Shown one piece after another: positions 8,248 through 16,315 of a stretch of 64,000 bases of DNA (the first letter of the stretch is position 1; the number at the start of each line of letters is the position of its first letter). Position numbers and translations under genes: made by a program. The notes under the pieces were generated by a model. It ran no database searches, was not told the origin of the DNA, and saw only the letters and a program-made list of their open reading frames with translations. Source of the DNA: Haladaptatus paucihalophilus DX253 (GTDB lineage Archaea; Halobacteriota; Halobacteria; Halobacteriales; Haladaptataceae); contig NZ_AQXI01000001.1 in assembly GCF_000376445.1 (NCBI RefSeq), positions 2,753,734 through 2,817,733 on the forward strand. The letters are read 5' to 3'.

Positions 8248-9285
8248 ATGAACGTGACCGTTCTCGGAACCGGCGGGACGATTGCGAGCACCGACAGCGA
8301 AACCGGCGCGGTGCCGACCGAACGGGGAACCGAACTCGTCGAGCGCGTCCCGGCGCTACGCGAGTACGGCGACATCTCGGTCGAACAGGTCGCACAGGTT
8401 CCGAGTTACGAGATGACGGCGGAAACGCTCGAACTCGTCGGCGAGCGGGTCGCCGAACTGGACGACGATTCGGGAACCGACGCCATCGTCGTCACGCACG
8501 GCACGGACACGATGGCGGAGACGGCCTACTTCCTCGACGCGACCCGTCGTCCGACCACGCCCGTCCTCCTGACCGGCGCGCAACGGCGACCGGACGAACG
8601 GAGTTCGGACGGTCCGGCCAACCTCGTCACCGCGTTCGCGGCGGCACGGGCCTTCGCGGACGGCGGACACGGCGGGACCTTCGTCGCCTTCGACGGGGCG
8701 GTCCACAGCGCACGGTACGCGACGAAAGTCCACACGTCTGCCCTCGACGCCTTTTCCTCGCCCGGCGTCGGGCCGGTGGCGACCCACGACCGCGAGGACG
8801 TTCGAATCCTCCGTCGGCCGCGGAGCGAAACCGAGCACATTCCGGACGCCTCTCTCGACCCGACCGTCTTCGTCGTCGGGAGCGGTGCCGGAGCGGACGA
8901 ACGACTGGCGGCGGCCGCGCTCGACGCGGGCGCGGACGGTCTCGTCGTGAACGGCACGGGACTCGGCAACGTCACCGCGAGCCTCGGCGAGTTCGTCGAA
9001 TCGACGGTCCGAAACGGGACGCCGGTCGTCGTCGCGTCGCGGTGCGTCGCGGGGCGGACGACGCCGGTCTACGGCGGCGCTGGCGGCGGCGAGACGTTGC
9101 GGAACGCCGGTGCGATGTTCGCCGGTGACCTGCCCGCCCACAAAGCTCGCCTCAAACTCGCCCTCGCGCTCTCGACGTATTCGGGCGAAAAGGACGGATG
9201 CGAGGAGAGTGACGGACGAACAGGGAGCGACGGGGACGACGAGAGCGATGAACACGAGAAACTCCGCGCGCTGTTCGACGGGTGA
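8248..9285 (+). CDS. L-asparaginase family amidohydrolase
   Basis: Hydrolyses L-asparagine to aspartate and ammonia, probably in the cytoplasm because no signal peptide is present. The 345-residue product starts with the nucleophile motif GTGGTIAS (Thr11) and has the second catalytic motif VVTHGTDTMAETAYF (Thr86-Asp87). The C-terminal ATP-independent asparaginase segment VYGGAGGGETLRNAG is also present. The last about 35 residues are an acidic low-complexity tail (GDDESDEHEK), common in haloarchaeal enzymes. The ATG at 8248 is the one adjacent to the conserved N-terminus. A GatD-like role in tRNA amidation is unlikely, as no GatE partner or GatD N-terminal extension is seen. Confidence 0.9.
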   Translation: MNVTVLGTGGTIASTDSETGAVPTERGTELVERVPALREYGDISVEQVAQVPSYEMTAETLELVGERVAELDDDSGTDAIVVTHGTDTMAETAYFLDATRRPTTPVLLTGAQRRPDERSSDGPANLVTAFAAARAFADGGHGGTFVAFDGAVHSARYATKVHTSALDAFSSPGVGPVATHDREDVRILRRPRSETEHIPDASLDPTVFVVGSGAGADERLAAAALDAGADGLVVNGTGLGNVTASLGEFVESTVRNGTPVVVASRCVAGRTTPVYGGAGGGETLRNAGAMFAGDLPAHKARLKLALALSTYSGEKDGCEESDGRTGSDGDDESDEHEKLRALFDG

Positions 9286-9314
9286 TACGGACCCGATTCG
9301 GCCGACTCCGGGTG

Positions 9315-9914
9315 CTACAGCAGGCTCCAGAAGCGGAAGCCGGGGTTGAGGACGAGGAAGATGATTCCCAGCATGACGGCCGTTTCGAACGTCCCGACGA
9401 GGAGGATACGTTTCTCGATGGATTTGAGCCGCGAGGGGTCGGGGGACGGCGCTTGCCCCTCGAAATACACCGTCAGGTGCATGCGGTTGGAGACGAGGAG
9501 GCCGAACAACCACAGTAACCACCCGAGGACGAACACCCGGAGCATCCACGGGTTGTCGGCGTGCAACAACCCGAACTGCTCCGCGAGGAGACTCCCCGAG
9601 AGGACGGTGGTAAAGCTGATGACGAGCATGAATACGACGACCTTGGGAATCACTCGTTGGGTGAACGCCTTGGCTCGCTCGGGACTCGCGGTTCCCAGAT
9701 ACAGGATGAGGGCGGCCGGGAAGACTATCGCCATCCCGAACCAGACGGTCCCGCTCACGATGTGCGCGTACAACAGCAACAGCGGGTCGTCGATGAGGAC
9801 GGTCGCACCTACGACCGAAAGTGGGAGGAGGACGGCGCTCACGAGAAAAGAGAGCGACGACTCTTCGGTTATCTCCCGTATCTGATGGAGGTATGTCGGA
9901 GTACTCTGGGACAT
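9315..9914 (-). CDS. Five-helix membrane protein of unknown function
   Basis: A 199-residue membrane protein with five clear helices and short loops. The second helix begins LYAHIVSGTVWFGMAI, an H-x(n)-W-F-G pattern that recalls CopD-like and related small haem- or copper-associated membrane families, but the match is too weak for an assignment. The ATG at 9914 is preferred over 9947/9950 because the likely TATA element, TGTTAAGTC on the minus strand near 9955-9963, would leave the earlier starts upstream of transcription. It is convergent with the asparaginase gene. Its upstream side borders the cytochrome c maturation cluster, so a link to haem or copper is possible but unproven. Confidence 0.65.
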   Translation of the reverse strand: MSQSTPTYLHQIREITEESSLSFLVSAVLLPLSVVGATVLIDDPLLLLYAHIVSGTVWFGMAIVFPAALILYLGTASPERAKAFTQRVIPKVVVFMLVISFTTVLSGSLLAEQFGLLHADNPWMLRVFVLGWLLWLFGLLVSNRMHLTVYFEGQAPSPDPSRLKSIEKRILLVGTFETAVMLGIIFLVLNPGFRFWSLL

Positions 9915-10088
9915 TGCGGTGCCGACGATTGGTTGAGTAATGTCCATCATTGACTTAACAGTACCGACATCTGGTCGAAGCTGACGACGCGACGGTTGAC
10001 GTCGAAGCTGACGAGCCGAGTCGAACGTCCGTTTCTACATTTCGTCCGAGATTGTCCTTCTATTCCGTATTCTCGGGCGACTCACCGA

Positions 10089-10106
10089 AATTCTCAAATG
10101 AGAATT
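10089..10106. promoter_or_regulatory. Perfect inverted repeat, candidate operator
   Basis: AATTCTCAAATGAGAATT has 8-bp arms around a 2-bp centre and perfect dyad symmetry. It lies in the control region between the membrane gene at 9914 (minus) and ccmE (plus). The symmetry and AT-rich arms suggest a dimeric regulator site. The regulator is unknown. Confidence 0.5.
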
Positions 10107-10173
10107 AAGCGTGTTGACGGGAGACTTTGAGCTACTTCGACGATTCGATTCCCACATCCGAACAGGTAATAAT

Positions 10174-10189
10174 TTGCACAATATTGCAA
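10174..10189. promoter_or_regulatory. TTGCA-N6-TGCAA inverted repeat near a TATA-like element
   Basis: TTGCACAATATTGCAA has 5-bp arms and a 6-bp AT-rich centre. It ends 15 bp before CATATATT (10204-10211), a plausible TATA box that would start transcription near 10235, about 155 nt ahead of ccmE. This is the position expected for an activator or repressor site upstream of a promoter. Confidence 0.4.
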
Positions 10190-10356
10190 GATACTTCCAA
10201 AAGCATATATTCGCGGATACACTCCGTGTCGGTAATGGTGCCGGGACACTCGTTCGTCCGACCGAACGGCGAGGACGGCCGACTTCCCGTTCGAAACGGT
10301 ATTTCTCGGCCGGTTTCGACCGGCCGCTCGACGGCGGCGTATCGTACGAAGACTAC

Positions 10357-10365
10357 CTTTACAAT
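10357..10365 (+). promoter_or_regulatory. TATA-like element of ccmE
   Basis: CTTTACAAT lies 25-33 bp upstream of the ccmE ATG at 10390, the spacing expected for a leaderless transcript. It may coexist with a more distal promoter near 10204. Confidence 0.45.
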
Positions 10366-10389
10366 GCAGAAGCAACACACCTTTCGGCA

Positions 10390-10764
10390 ATGAAACAACG
10401 GAACAAACTACTCTTCGGGGGCATCGGAATCCTCGTCCTCTTTCTCGTTCTCGCGGCGACGACGATGAACGCGACGACGACGTTCGTCACGCCGACGAAG
10501 GCCCAGGGCGGGAACTACGACGGCGACTGGGTTAACTTGGAAGGACGCGTGACCGACCTTCATCGGTCGAACGAGCAGGTCGTCTTCGATGTCGTGGATA
10601 ACAACACCTCGGTGCGGGTGACGTACGACAAGACCATGCCGGAGACGATGCAGAACGGGCGCGTCGTGGTCGCCAAGGGCGTGCTTCGGGATGGAAAACT
10701 CGACGCGCGCAAACTCTCCGTTCGCGCCCACGAGGGAACCGACCGCCCCGAGAAATCGAAGTAG
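10390..10764 (+). CDS. ccmE: Cytochrome c maturation protein CcmE (haem chaperone)
   Basis: Membrane-anchored periplasmic-side haem chaperone of System I: it binds haem covalently and hands it to CcmF. The 124-residue product has one N-terminal anchor (LLFGGIGILVLFLVLAATT) and then the OB-fold beta-barrel (WVNLEGRVTDL, NTSVRVTYDKTMPE, GRVVVAKGVLRDGKLDARKL). Near the C-terminus the family's haem-binding His aligns with His114 in VRAHEGTD. The Tyr that normally follows four residues later (HXXXY) is Asp here, and the usual extended C-terminal tail is missing. The ATG at 10390 fits the anchor and the TATA element at 10357. ccmA and ccmB follow on the same strand. Confidence 0.9.
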   Translation: MKQRNKLLFGGIGILVLFLVLAATTMNATTTFVTPTKAQGGNYDGDWVNLEGRVTDLHRSNEQVVFDVVDNNTSVRVTYDKTMPETMQNGRVVVAKGVLRDGKLDARKLSVRAHEGTDRPEKSK

Positions 10765-10808
10765 CCGCCGGTCGTGAACGCGAATTCGACGGTCGAGAGA
10801 CGACACCG

Positions 10809-11513
10809 ATGACACGAATAGAAGTCGATGGATTGACCAAGCGATTCGGGCGCTTCACGGCGCTCGACGACGTGAGCTTTGGCGTTTCCGACGGCGAGCG
10901 CGTCGGATTGTTCGGTCCGAACGGCGCGGGAAAGACGACGCTGCTTCGCATCCTCGCAACGCTCTCGACGCCGACGGATGGACGGGTTCTGGTCGACGGC
11001 CGCGAACTCTCGTCCGACTGGGCGGGCGTCCGGCGACGAATCGGCGTCCTCTCCCACGACACGATGCTTTACGAGGGGTTGACGGCGCGCGAGAACCTCC
11101 GACTGCACGCCCGACTCCACGGCGTCGATACCGAGCGATGCGAACGGGTGTTGGAGTTGGTCGGCCTCAGGTCGGACGGGGAGCGCGACCCGAGCACGTT
11201 CTCCCACGGGATGCGAAAGCGGCTTTCGCTGGCCCGCGCCCTGTTGCACGACCCCGACGTGTTGCTGCTCGACGAACCGTACTCCGGACTCGACCGGCGG
11301 TCGATGGCCGACTTCGACGGCATCCTCGACGCGGTTGGCGTCGGAACGGTCGTGATGGTGACACACGACCTCGACCGCGGCTTCGCCTTCTGCGACCGCG
11401 GCCTCGTTCTCGACGGCGGGAGCGTCCGCAGCGACGTTTCACTGACCGCCCTCGACTCGTCGGACGCGTTCATCGACCGGTACCGGACCGCCATCGGTTT
11501 GGAGGCGGACTGA
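10809..11513 (+). CDS. ccmA: Haem exporter ABC transporter ATP-binding protein CcmA
   Basis: ATPase of the CcmABCD complex, which drives release of holo-CcmE. It has 234 residues with Walker A GPNGAGKTTLLRIL (about residues 35-48), signature FSHGMRKRLSLARALL in place of LSGGQ, Walker B VLLLDEPYSGLD and H-loop VTHD. Many ABC-2 exporter ATPases share these features. The specific CcmA call rests on the position between ccmE and a CcmB-like protein, with an intergenic gap of 44 bp to ccmE and 1 bp to ccmB. Confidence 0.88.
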   Translation: MTRIEVDGLTKRFGRFTALDDVSFGVSDGERVGLFGPNGAGKTTLLRILATLSTPTDGRVLVDGRELSSDWAGVRRRIGVLSHDTMLYEGLTARENLRLHARLHGVDTERCERVLELVGLRSDGERDPSTFSHGMRKRLSLARALLHDPDVLLLDEPYSGLDRRSMADFDGILDAVGVGTVVMVTHDLDRGFAFCDRGLVLDGGSVRSDVSLTALDSSDAFIDRYRTAIGLEAD

Positions 11514-11514
11514 G

Positions 11515-12189
11515 ATGCGGGCGTTCCTGCGGGTCGCCGCCGAGGTCGTCCGGAAGGACCTGCTGGTCGAAGCGCGCTCGAAGCGCGTGCTCAACACGGC
11601 GGTCGTGTTCTCGCTCCTCGTCGTCGTCGTCTTCGCGTTCGGCTTCGCGCAGACGTTCGTGAACCTCGATACCATCGGCAGCGGGGCGCTCTGGGTGTCG
11701 TTCGTCTTCGCCGGGACGTTCGGCGTCATCCAAAGCGCGGTCAGCGAGGAACAGGACGCCGCCCTCGACGGGTTGTTGCTCGCCCCCGTGGACAGGTCGG
11801 CCATCTACGTCGGCAAGGTCGTGAGTTCGACCGCCTTCGTCGCGGGCGTGGAACTCCTCACCGTGGGGTTCGTCGTGGTGTTCCTCGATTACTCGCCGCC
11901 GGTCGCGGCGGTTCCCGCCCTCGTCGGTATCGTCGTCGCGGCCTCGTTCGGCTTCTCCGCGGCGGGGGTCGTCCTGTCGCTGCTGACCGTGAAGTCACAG
12001 CTCAGGGAGCTGTTGCTCCCGATGTTGCTCGTCCCGCTCGTCATCCCGGTGTTGCTGGCCGGGGTGTCGCTCACCCGCGGCCTCACCACCGGCGAGAGTC
12101 TCCGGTCGTGGGTCGTCCTGCTGTTGGCGTACGACGGCATCCTCTTTCTCGCCGGGTTCGTGACGTTCGAATACGTGGTCGAAGGATAG
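11515..12189 (+). CDS. ccmB: Haem exporter membrane protein CcmB
   Basis: Membrane partner of CcmA, 224 residues with six hydrophobic helices. It begins with an amphipathic VVRKDLLVEARSKRVLNTAVVFSLLV, matching the CcmB N-terminus (KDL..E.R.K), and continues with TFGVIQSAVSEEQDAALDGLLLAPVDR, a typical CcmB loop. The ATG is one base after the ccmA stop, so the two are co-translated. It is convergent with the unknown secreted protein at 12213-13403, with 23 bp between stops. Confidence 0.9.
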   Translation: MRAFLRVAAEVVRKDLLVEARSKRVLNTAVVFSLLVVVVFAFGFAQTFVNLDTIGSGALWVSFVFAGTFGVIQSAVSEEQDAALDGLLLAPVDRSAIYVGKVVSSTAFVAGVELLTVGFVVVFLDYSPPVAAVPALVGIVVAASFGFSAAGVVLSLLTVKSQLRELLLPMLLVPLVIPVLLAGVSLTRGLTTGESLRSWVVLLLAYDGILFLAGFVTFEYVVEG

Positions 12190-12212
12190 GGTTCAGAAGA
12201 GGGTTCTGCCGT

Positions 12213-13403
12213 TCAGAGCGCGCGGTACGCGAGTATTCCGCCGATGACGATGCTCAGGAAGGACAGCACCATGACCACGGTCGGGAAGTCGGTGCCGCCG
12301 TTGCCGCCATTGCCGGACCCGCCGTTCGCCGACTGTTGAGCCGTTTTCGGCACGTGAACTCGAATCTCGTCCCCGCTCCGAAGCGCCTTATCGTTCGTCA
12401 ACATCGAAATCGGGGCCGACCCCGGTCGGAGGTTCGAGGAGTGGGACACCTCCGAGAGGTTGTACCCCTGCAGGACGACCGCGAGACGGTCGGTATCGTG
12501 GTCAACCGACTTCCGTATGCTCCGGTTTTCGAGGTCGTATGCGACGCCGATTTGGGCCGTGTCGTTCGCGGCGATGGTGGCGTTGATTATCACGTCCGAC
12601 CCCCGTCGTGAGAACGTAGTCTGGCGATTACGGAACATCGCACCGGTCGGCGTGGCTCCGTTCGGGAGCGCGACGCGAACCGGACCGACGAACGGCCGGT
12701 CGCCGGTGTTGCGGACCGTCAGCGTCTCGACGACGCTCAGGCCGGTGCTGTTCTGCTGTGGCGAAACCTGCATCACGTGACTGGCGGGATTGCCGCCGGA
12801 GACGGTGAGCACGCCGTCGTCGTCCGTCGGCGCGCGTTTCACGAACCGGACGTTCGTGGCGTTCGTCCCCGTCGTGACGGTCTTCTTGTAGGGAACGCCC
12901 GCCATCCGCATCCACAGCGTGTAGGTCGTGTTCGACTTCAGCGGCCCGACGCTGAACGTTCCGTTTTCGGATGCGTTGACCTGTCCGACGGGCGGGCCGG
13001 TCGGACTGGCGACGAGCAACTGGGCGTTCGAGACGGCCGAGCCGTTTTCGCTCACGACGCGTCCCGAGAGGGTCGGTCCCAAGTCGAACGAGATGCCGTC
13101 CGTTTCGTTCGTCAGCGCGTAGTGTGCCAGTCCGTCGTGGGACAGTCGAACGTAGTACAGCGATGCGTTCGTGACGTTCGCGGCGGTGAACGTTCCGTTC
13201 GTCACCGTCGCGTTCACCGACTGCCCGACCCGGCGATAGTTCCGGTCGAGCGGCGTCACCGTCACCGTGTCGCCGTTTGCCGTTCCGTTCGTAACCGTCG
13301 CTGTTCCGGAAATCGATACCGTCGTGTCGCCCGCGCCGCTCGCAAGCGGCACTGTCGAGACGCAAGCGAGGAGGACGAGGAGCGATAGTGCGAAGCGTTT
13401 CAT
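12213..13403 (-). CDS. Secreted, membrane-anchored Ig-like protein in the ccm operon
   Basis: A 396-residue protein with a Sec signal (LLVLLACVSTVPLASGAG) and a single C-terminal helix (VVMVLSFLSIVIGGILAYRAL), preceded by a Gly/Asn-rich linker. The outer part looks like two or three beta-sandwich repeats: a carboxypeptidase-regulatory-like segment (GRVVSENGSAVSNAQLLV, about residues 112-130) and a later CARDB-like segment (VVETLTVRNTGDRPFVGPVRV). Many Asn-X-Ser/Thr sequons suggest glycosylation. It lacks CXXC or CXXCH. It lies 18 bp after ccmF on the same strand, so it is probably co-expressed with ccmG-ccmF. It may substitute for an absent Ccm component (CcmH/CcmI), but that is inference only. 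Confidence 0.8.
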   Translation of the reverse strand: MKRFALSLLVLLACVSTVPLASGAGDTTVSISGTATVTNGTANGDTVTVTPLDRNYRRVGQSVNATVTNGTFTAANVTNASLYYVRLSHDGLAHYALTNETDGISFDLGPTLSGRVVSENGSAVSNAQLLVASPTGPPVGQVNASENGTFSVGPLKSNTTYTLWMRMAGVPYKKTVTTGTNATNVRFVKRAPTDDDGVLTVSGGNPASHVMQVSPQQNSTGLSVVETLTVRNTGDRPFVGPVRVALPNGATPTGAMFRNRQTTFSRRGSDVIINATIAANDTAQIGVAYDLENRSIRKSVDHDTDRLAVVLQGYNLSEVSHSSNLRPGSAPISMLTNDKALRSGDEIRVHVPKTAQQSANGGSGNGGNGGTDFPTVVMVLSFLSIVIGGILAYRAL

Positions 13404-13421
13404 TGGTGTATCAAATCGTTG

Positions 13422-15809
13422 TTAGTCGGATGTCGTCGGATCCGTTTTTGATGCGGTCGTCGTCGACCGAAGCGATTCGGCGGTGAGTCCGTGCGTGGGG
13501 TCGAACAGGAGTATCAGCACCATCCCGCCGAGCAGGAAGAGAACGCCGACCCGAATCGGCGTCATCAGCGGGATGCGTTTGACGGTCAGCGATGCCGTCC
13601 CGTCGTTGAGCGCGGCGATGACGTACGTGTCTTGGGTGAGTCCGCGGTCGATGAGCACGTCCCGGACCTGCATACCGCCCTGTTTGACGTACCGTCGCTG
13701 TCCCACGCTCCCGGCGGCGATTCGGTTACCGTTTCGATAGACGCGGAGGTCCATCGAGCGTTTCTGGACGCGAGTCAGGTCGACGGACGCTGGCGGGTTC
13801 GATACCGGTCCGACGTTCTGTGCGTCGGTCACGACGACGGCATCGGCTTGCGGCACGTAGTTCCACATGACCGCACCCCGGGCGACGATATCCTCGCCGC
13901 GCGAGAGGTCGGCCGAGGTGCCGTTCTGTCCGGTCAGGCCGACCCACACCCCGGAGTTGTCGAGTTGCGCCACGGTCGCCCGCGGCCCTCGTTTGACGTC
14001 CGTGACGGTCCCGTACACGGCCTTGATGGTGCCGTTCAACGATGTCCCCTTCGAGAGCACCTGCTGGCTCGACAGCGCGGCCTGCCGCGGGTCGGGATTC
14101 TTCGGCAGCGTGGTTTCGTCGTAGCCGACCGCCTGGACGGCGTACGCCGAATCGGGAACTTGATGGACGGACCCGTCAGCGCGAGCATCCTGGATGATGA
14201 CCGAGGACTGGGCCGTGAAGAGATAGGTGAACGCAAGCGAGACGACGAGTATCGCCACGCCGAGGTGGATGAGCGTGATTCCCGTCTCCTTGAGCTGGAA
14301 CCGGCGCGGATTGCCGGGGATGCGCTCTATCGCCCGTTTGACCATGGCGATACAGACGTACGCGGCCGGGGGAACGACCGAGAGCGCGCTCGCACCGCCG
14401 ACGATGCGGTACACGAGCGCGTCGTTGCCGGACACCGACGCCAGTTGCCACGGCGAAGACGGCTTGACGAACGCCGCCACGACGGTCGCCACGGCGAAGA
14501 CGCCGAGCGCGACGAGGCTCCGGTCGCGCCCTTCGACGTCGAAGTCCATGTAGAAGCCGAGGAGGAGGAGAGCGAGGAGCACGACCGGGTAGCTCCAGAG
14601 GTTGTAGTATTTCGGGTTCACCTGCACCTCGATGCCGGTCGTGAGGTCGCGGAGGAGGGGGAACGTCAGTCCCCAGATGGAGATGAACGCGAGCGTTCCC
14701 AGCACGAGGACGGCGAGGTGAAGCAGGTTCGACCGCGTGACCCACTCGCTCCCGCTCGACCCGTCGTCGTCGGCTTCGAGGAACCAGTACGCGAGCGGGA
14801 CGACCACGCCGAGAAGCGCCGTGATTCCCATCAGCACGAGCAGGGAGAGGCCGATTCCTTCGGAGGCGAACGAGTGGACGCTCCGGAAGACCCCGCTCCG
14901 AACGACCGACGTCGTGTAGATGGCGAGGGCGAACACCGTCGAGGTCATCGCGGGCGCGAGCACCGTGTAGTTGCGCCCGGCGCGGTAGTTCGTGACGGCG
15001 TGCAGCGTCGCGGTGAGGAACAGCCACGGGATGAAAATCGCGGTTTCCACGGGGTCCCACGCCCAGATGCCGCCCCATCCCAGCACGGTGTACGACCAGA
15101 GCGCGCCGAGGGAGACGGCGGCCGTCAGGAACAGCCACGAGACGCGGAGCCAGCGGAGGACGCTCCCGTACCACTCCTCGAACAGGCCGCCTTGGCCGCG
15201 GAGCAACGAGACGAAGTGCGCCGCGCCGATGGCGAACGGGACCGTCAACAGCGCGTAGGCGGTGAACATGACCGGCGGGTGAATCGCCATGTACGGGTCC
15301 ACGAGGAGCGGGTTGAGACCGCGGCCGGTCGCGGGAACGAACCCGGCGGCCGCGTTCGGGAACTCCTGTGCGATGGTGGTAAAGGGACTCTCGACGACCA
15401 ACATCAGGCCGAAGTAGGAGACGATTCCCATCGTGATGGTCTGGACGAGTTTTCTGTTGCGCCCGCGGACGCCGCGGAGCTTCGCCGCCCAGAAGGCGAC
15501 GATGGAGGCGAGCGCCGCCCACAGCAACACGGACCCCTCGTTGCCCGCGTAGACGCCGGTGAACCGGTACAACAGCGGAAGGAAATCGGTCGTGTTGTTC
15601 CAGACGTAGGCGTTCGAGTAGTCGGTCGTGACGAACTGGTAGGTGAGATACAACAGAGCGGTCGTCAACAGCCCGGCCGTCGTCCCCACGAGCGCCGGGA
15701 CGTATCCGGCGAACCGCTCCTCGTCGCGGAGGTAGTCCCGTCCCAGCAACAGCGTGGTGACGGTACTCACGCACAGCGCGAGCAGGAGGAGTATCTGTCC
15801 CGGCGTCAC
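13422..15809 (-). CDS. ccmF: Cytochrome c haem lyase CcmF
   Basis: Large membrane protein that attaches haem to CXXCH motifs of apocytochromes. The 795 residues have about 14-15 helices. The signature WWD motif is GWGGIWAWDPVETAIF near residues 240-256, and the N-terminal NNTTDFLPLLYRFTGVYAGNEGS segment fits the family. Flanking His residues (PYMAIHPPVMFTAYA, ATLHAVTNY, SVHSFASEG) match the haem-ligand positions of CcmF/CcsA proteins. The long soluble loop near residues 540-740 corresponds to the periplasmic domain. Its start overlaps the end of the thioredoxin gene by 4 bp. The length is larger than E. coli CcmF (about 650) but typical for archaeal forms. Confidence 0.93.
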   Translation of the reverse strand: MTPGQILLLLALCVSTVTTLLLGRDYLRDEERFAGYVPALVGTTAGLLTTALLYLTYQFVTTDYSNAYVWNNTTDFLPLLYRFTGVYAGNEGSVLLWAALASIVAFWAAKLRGVRGRNRKLVQTITMGIVSYFGLMLVVESPFTTIAQEFPNAAAGFVPATGRGLNPLLVDPYMAIHPPVMFTAYALLTVPFAIGAAHFVSLLRGQGGLFEEWYGSVLRWLRVSWLFLTAAVSLGALWSYTVLGWGGIWAWDPVETAIFIPWLFLTATLHAVTNYRAGRNYTVLAPAMTSTVFALAIYTTSVVRSGVFRSVHSFASEGIGLSLLVLMGITALLGVVVPLAYWFLEADDDGSSGSEWVTRSNLLHLAVLVLGTLAFISIWGLTFPLLRDLTTGIEVQVNPKYYNLWSYPVVLLALLLLGFYMDFDVEGRDRSLVALGVFAVATVVAAFVKPSSPWQLASVSGNDALVYRIVGGASALSVVPPAAYVCIAMVKRAIERIPGNPRRFQLKETGITLIHLGVAILVVSLAFTYLFTAQSSVIIQDARADGSVHQVPDSAYAVQAVGYDETTLPKNPDPRQAALSSQQVLSKGTSLNGTIKAVYGTVTDVKRGPRATVAQLDNSGVWVGLTGQNGTSADLSRGEDIVARGAVMWNYVPQADAVVVTDAQNVGPVSNPPASVDLTRVQKRSMDLRVYRNGNRIAAGSVGQRRYVKQGGMQVRDVLIDRGLTQDTYVIAALNDGTASLTVKRIPLMTPIRVGVLFLLGGMVLILLFDPTHGLTAESLRSTTTASKTDPTTSD

Positions 15810-16276
15810 TGCTCCGCCCTCCGCTGTGCGCGTTCGAGATAGTCGATGAACGCTTCCTTCTTCGCGTAGCCGTTTATCTTCACGAGGCGGTCACCTTGGG
15901 GCGTAATCGCGACGTGCTGTGGCGGATAGGTCGCATCGTATCGTTGTTTCAACCGCGAGGCTTGGGGGCTGTCGTTGTCGAGGTTGATGGCGACGAGAAC
16001 GAAATCGTCGAGGCGGTCCCGCACCGCCGGGTCGGAGTACACGTTCTGATTGTAGTCCTCGCAGTACGTACACCACGTCGTCCAGAAGTAGACCAGGATG
16101 GGCTTGTCCTGTTCTTTTGCGACGCTCTCTGCGTCGGAGAAGTTGGTGTGCCACTTCGTCCCGCCGTGGTACGAGTAGGACTGGTCACTCAGTACCGGGG
16201 CCGCATTCATCGATTGATAACCGATACCCAACAGAGCGGCTAAAAATACGAGCGTCAGTATCTTTCGTGGGGACAT
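15806..16276 (-). CDS. CcmG-like membrane-anchored thioredoxin
   Basis: A 156-residue thioredoxin-fold protein with an N-terminal anchor (ILTLVFLAALLGIGY) and active site TTWCTYCEDY. It is expected to reduce apocytochrome CXXCH disulfides (or a partner) at the outer face before haem attachment. The segment after the motif (VAINLDNDSP, cis-Pro loop YPPQHVAITP) is thioredoxin-like and closer to DsbD-gamma/thioredoxin_7 than to classical DsbE, so the ccmG assignment comes mainly from position: it overlaps ccmF by four bases. The start at 16276 is chosen over 16297 because the promoter element AATATTTAA (minus strand, 16307-16315) is 31-39 bp upstream of 16276 but only 10-18 bp from 16297. Confidence 0.85.
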   Translation of the reverse strand: MSPRKILTLVFLAALLGIGYQSMNAAPVLSDQSYSYHGGTKWHTNFSDAESVAKEQDKPILVYFWTTWCTYCEDYNQNVYSDPAVRDRLDDFVLVAINLDNDSPQASRLKQRYDATYPPQHVAITPQGDRLVKINGYAKKEAFIDYLERAQRRAEQ

Positions 16277-16306
16277 CCAACTACCCGCTGTTGGCAACGA
16301 TTCCGG

Positions 16307-16315
16307 TTAAATATT
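16307..16315 (-). promoter_or_regulatory. TATA box of the thioredoxin-ccmF operon
   Basis: Read on the minus strand, AATATTTAA is centred about 35 bp upstream of the ATG at 16276. It supports that start and a three-gene minus-strand transcript (thioredoxin, ccmF, secreted Ig-like protein). Confidence 0.5.

Larger units (their letters stand above)
9915..10389. other. 475-bp intergenic region upstream of ccmE
   Basis: No convincing gene. In order it holds the promoter side of the divergent membrane gene, a 14-bp direct repeat (GTCGAAGCTGACGA at 9974 and 10001, 27 bp apart), a perfect inverted repeat at 10089-10106, a second inverted repeat at 10174-10189 next to an AT-rich TATA-like stretch (CATATATT, 10204-10211), and a TATA element at 10357-10365 close to ccmE. 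A basic 52-codon reading frame (10235-10393) ends in an ATGA overlap with ccmE. It is treated under findings because its composition is not that of a typical haloarchaeal protein. Confidence 0.55.

Noticed and set aside
13491-15842. Long open frame antisense to ccmF (783 codons)
   Set aside because: It is Arg/His/Glu-rich with no domain, a GC-skew artefact opposite a well-supported membrane protein.
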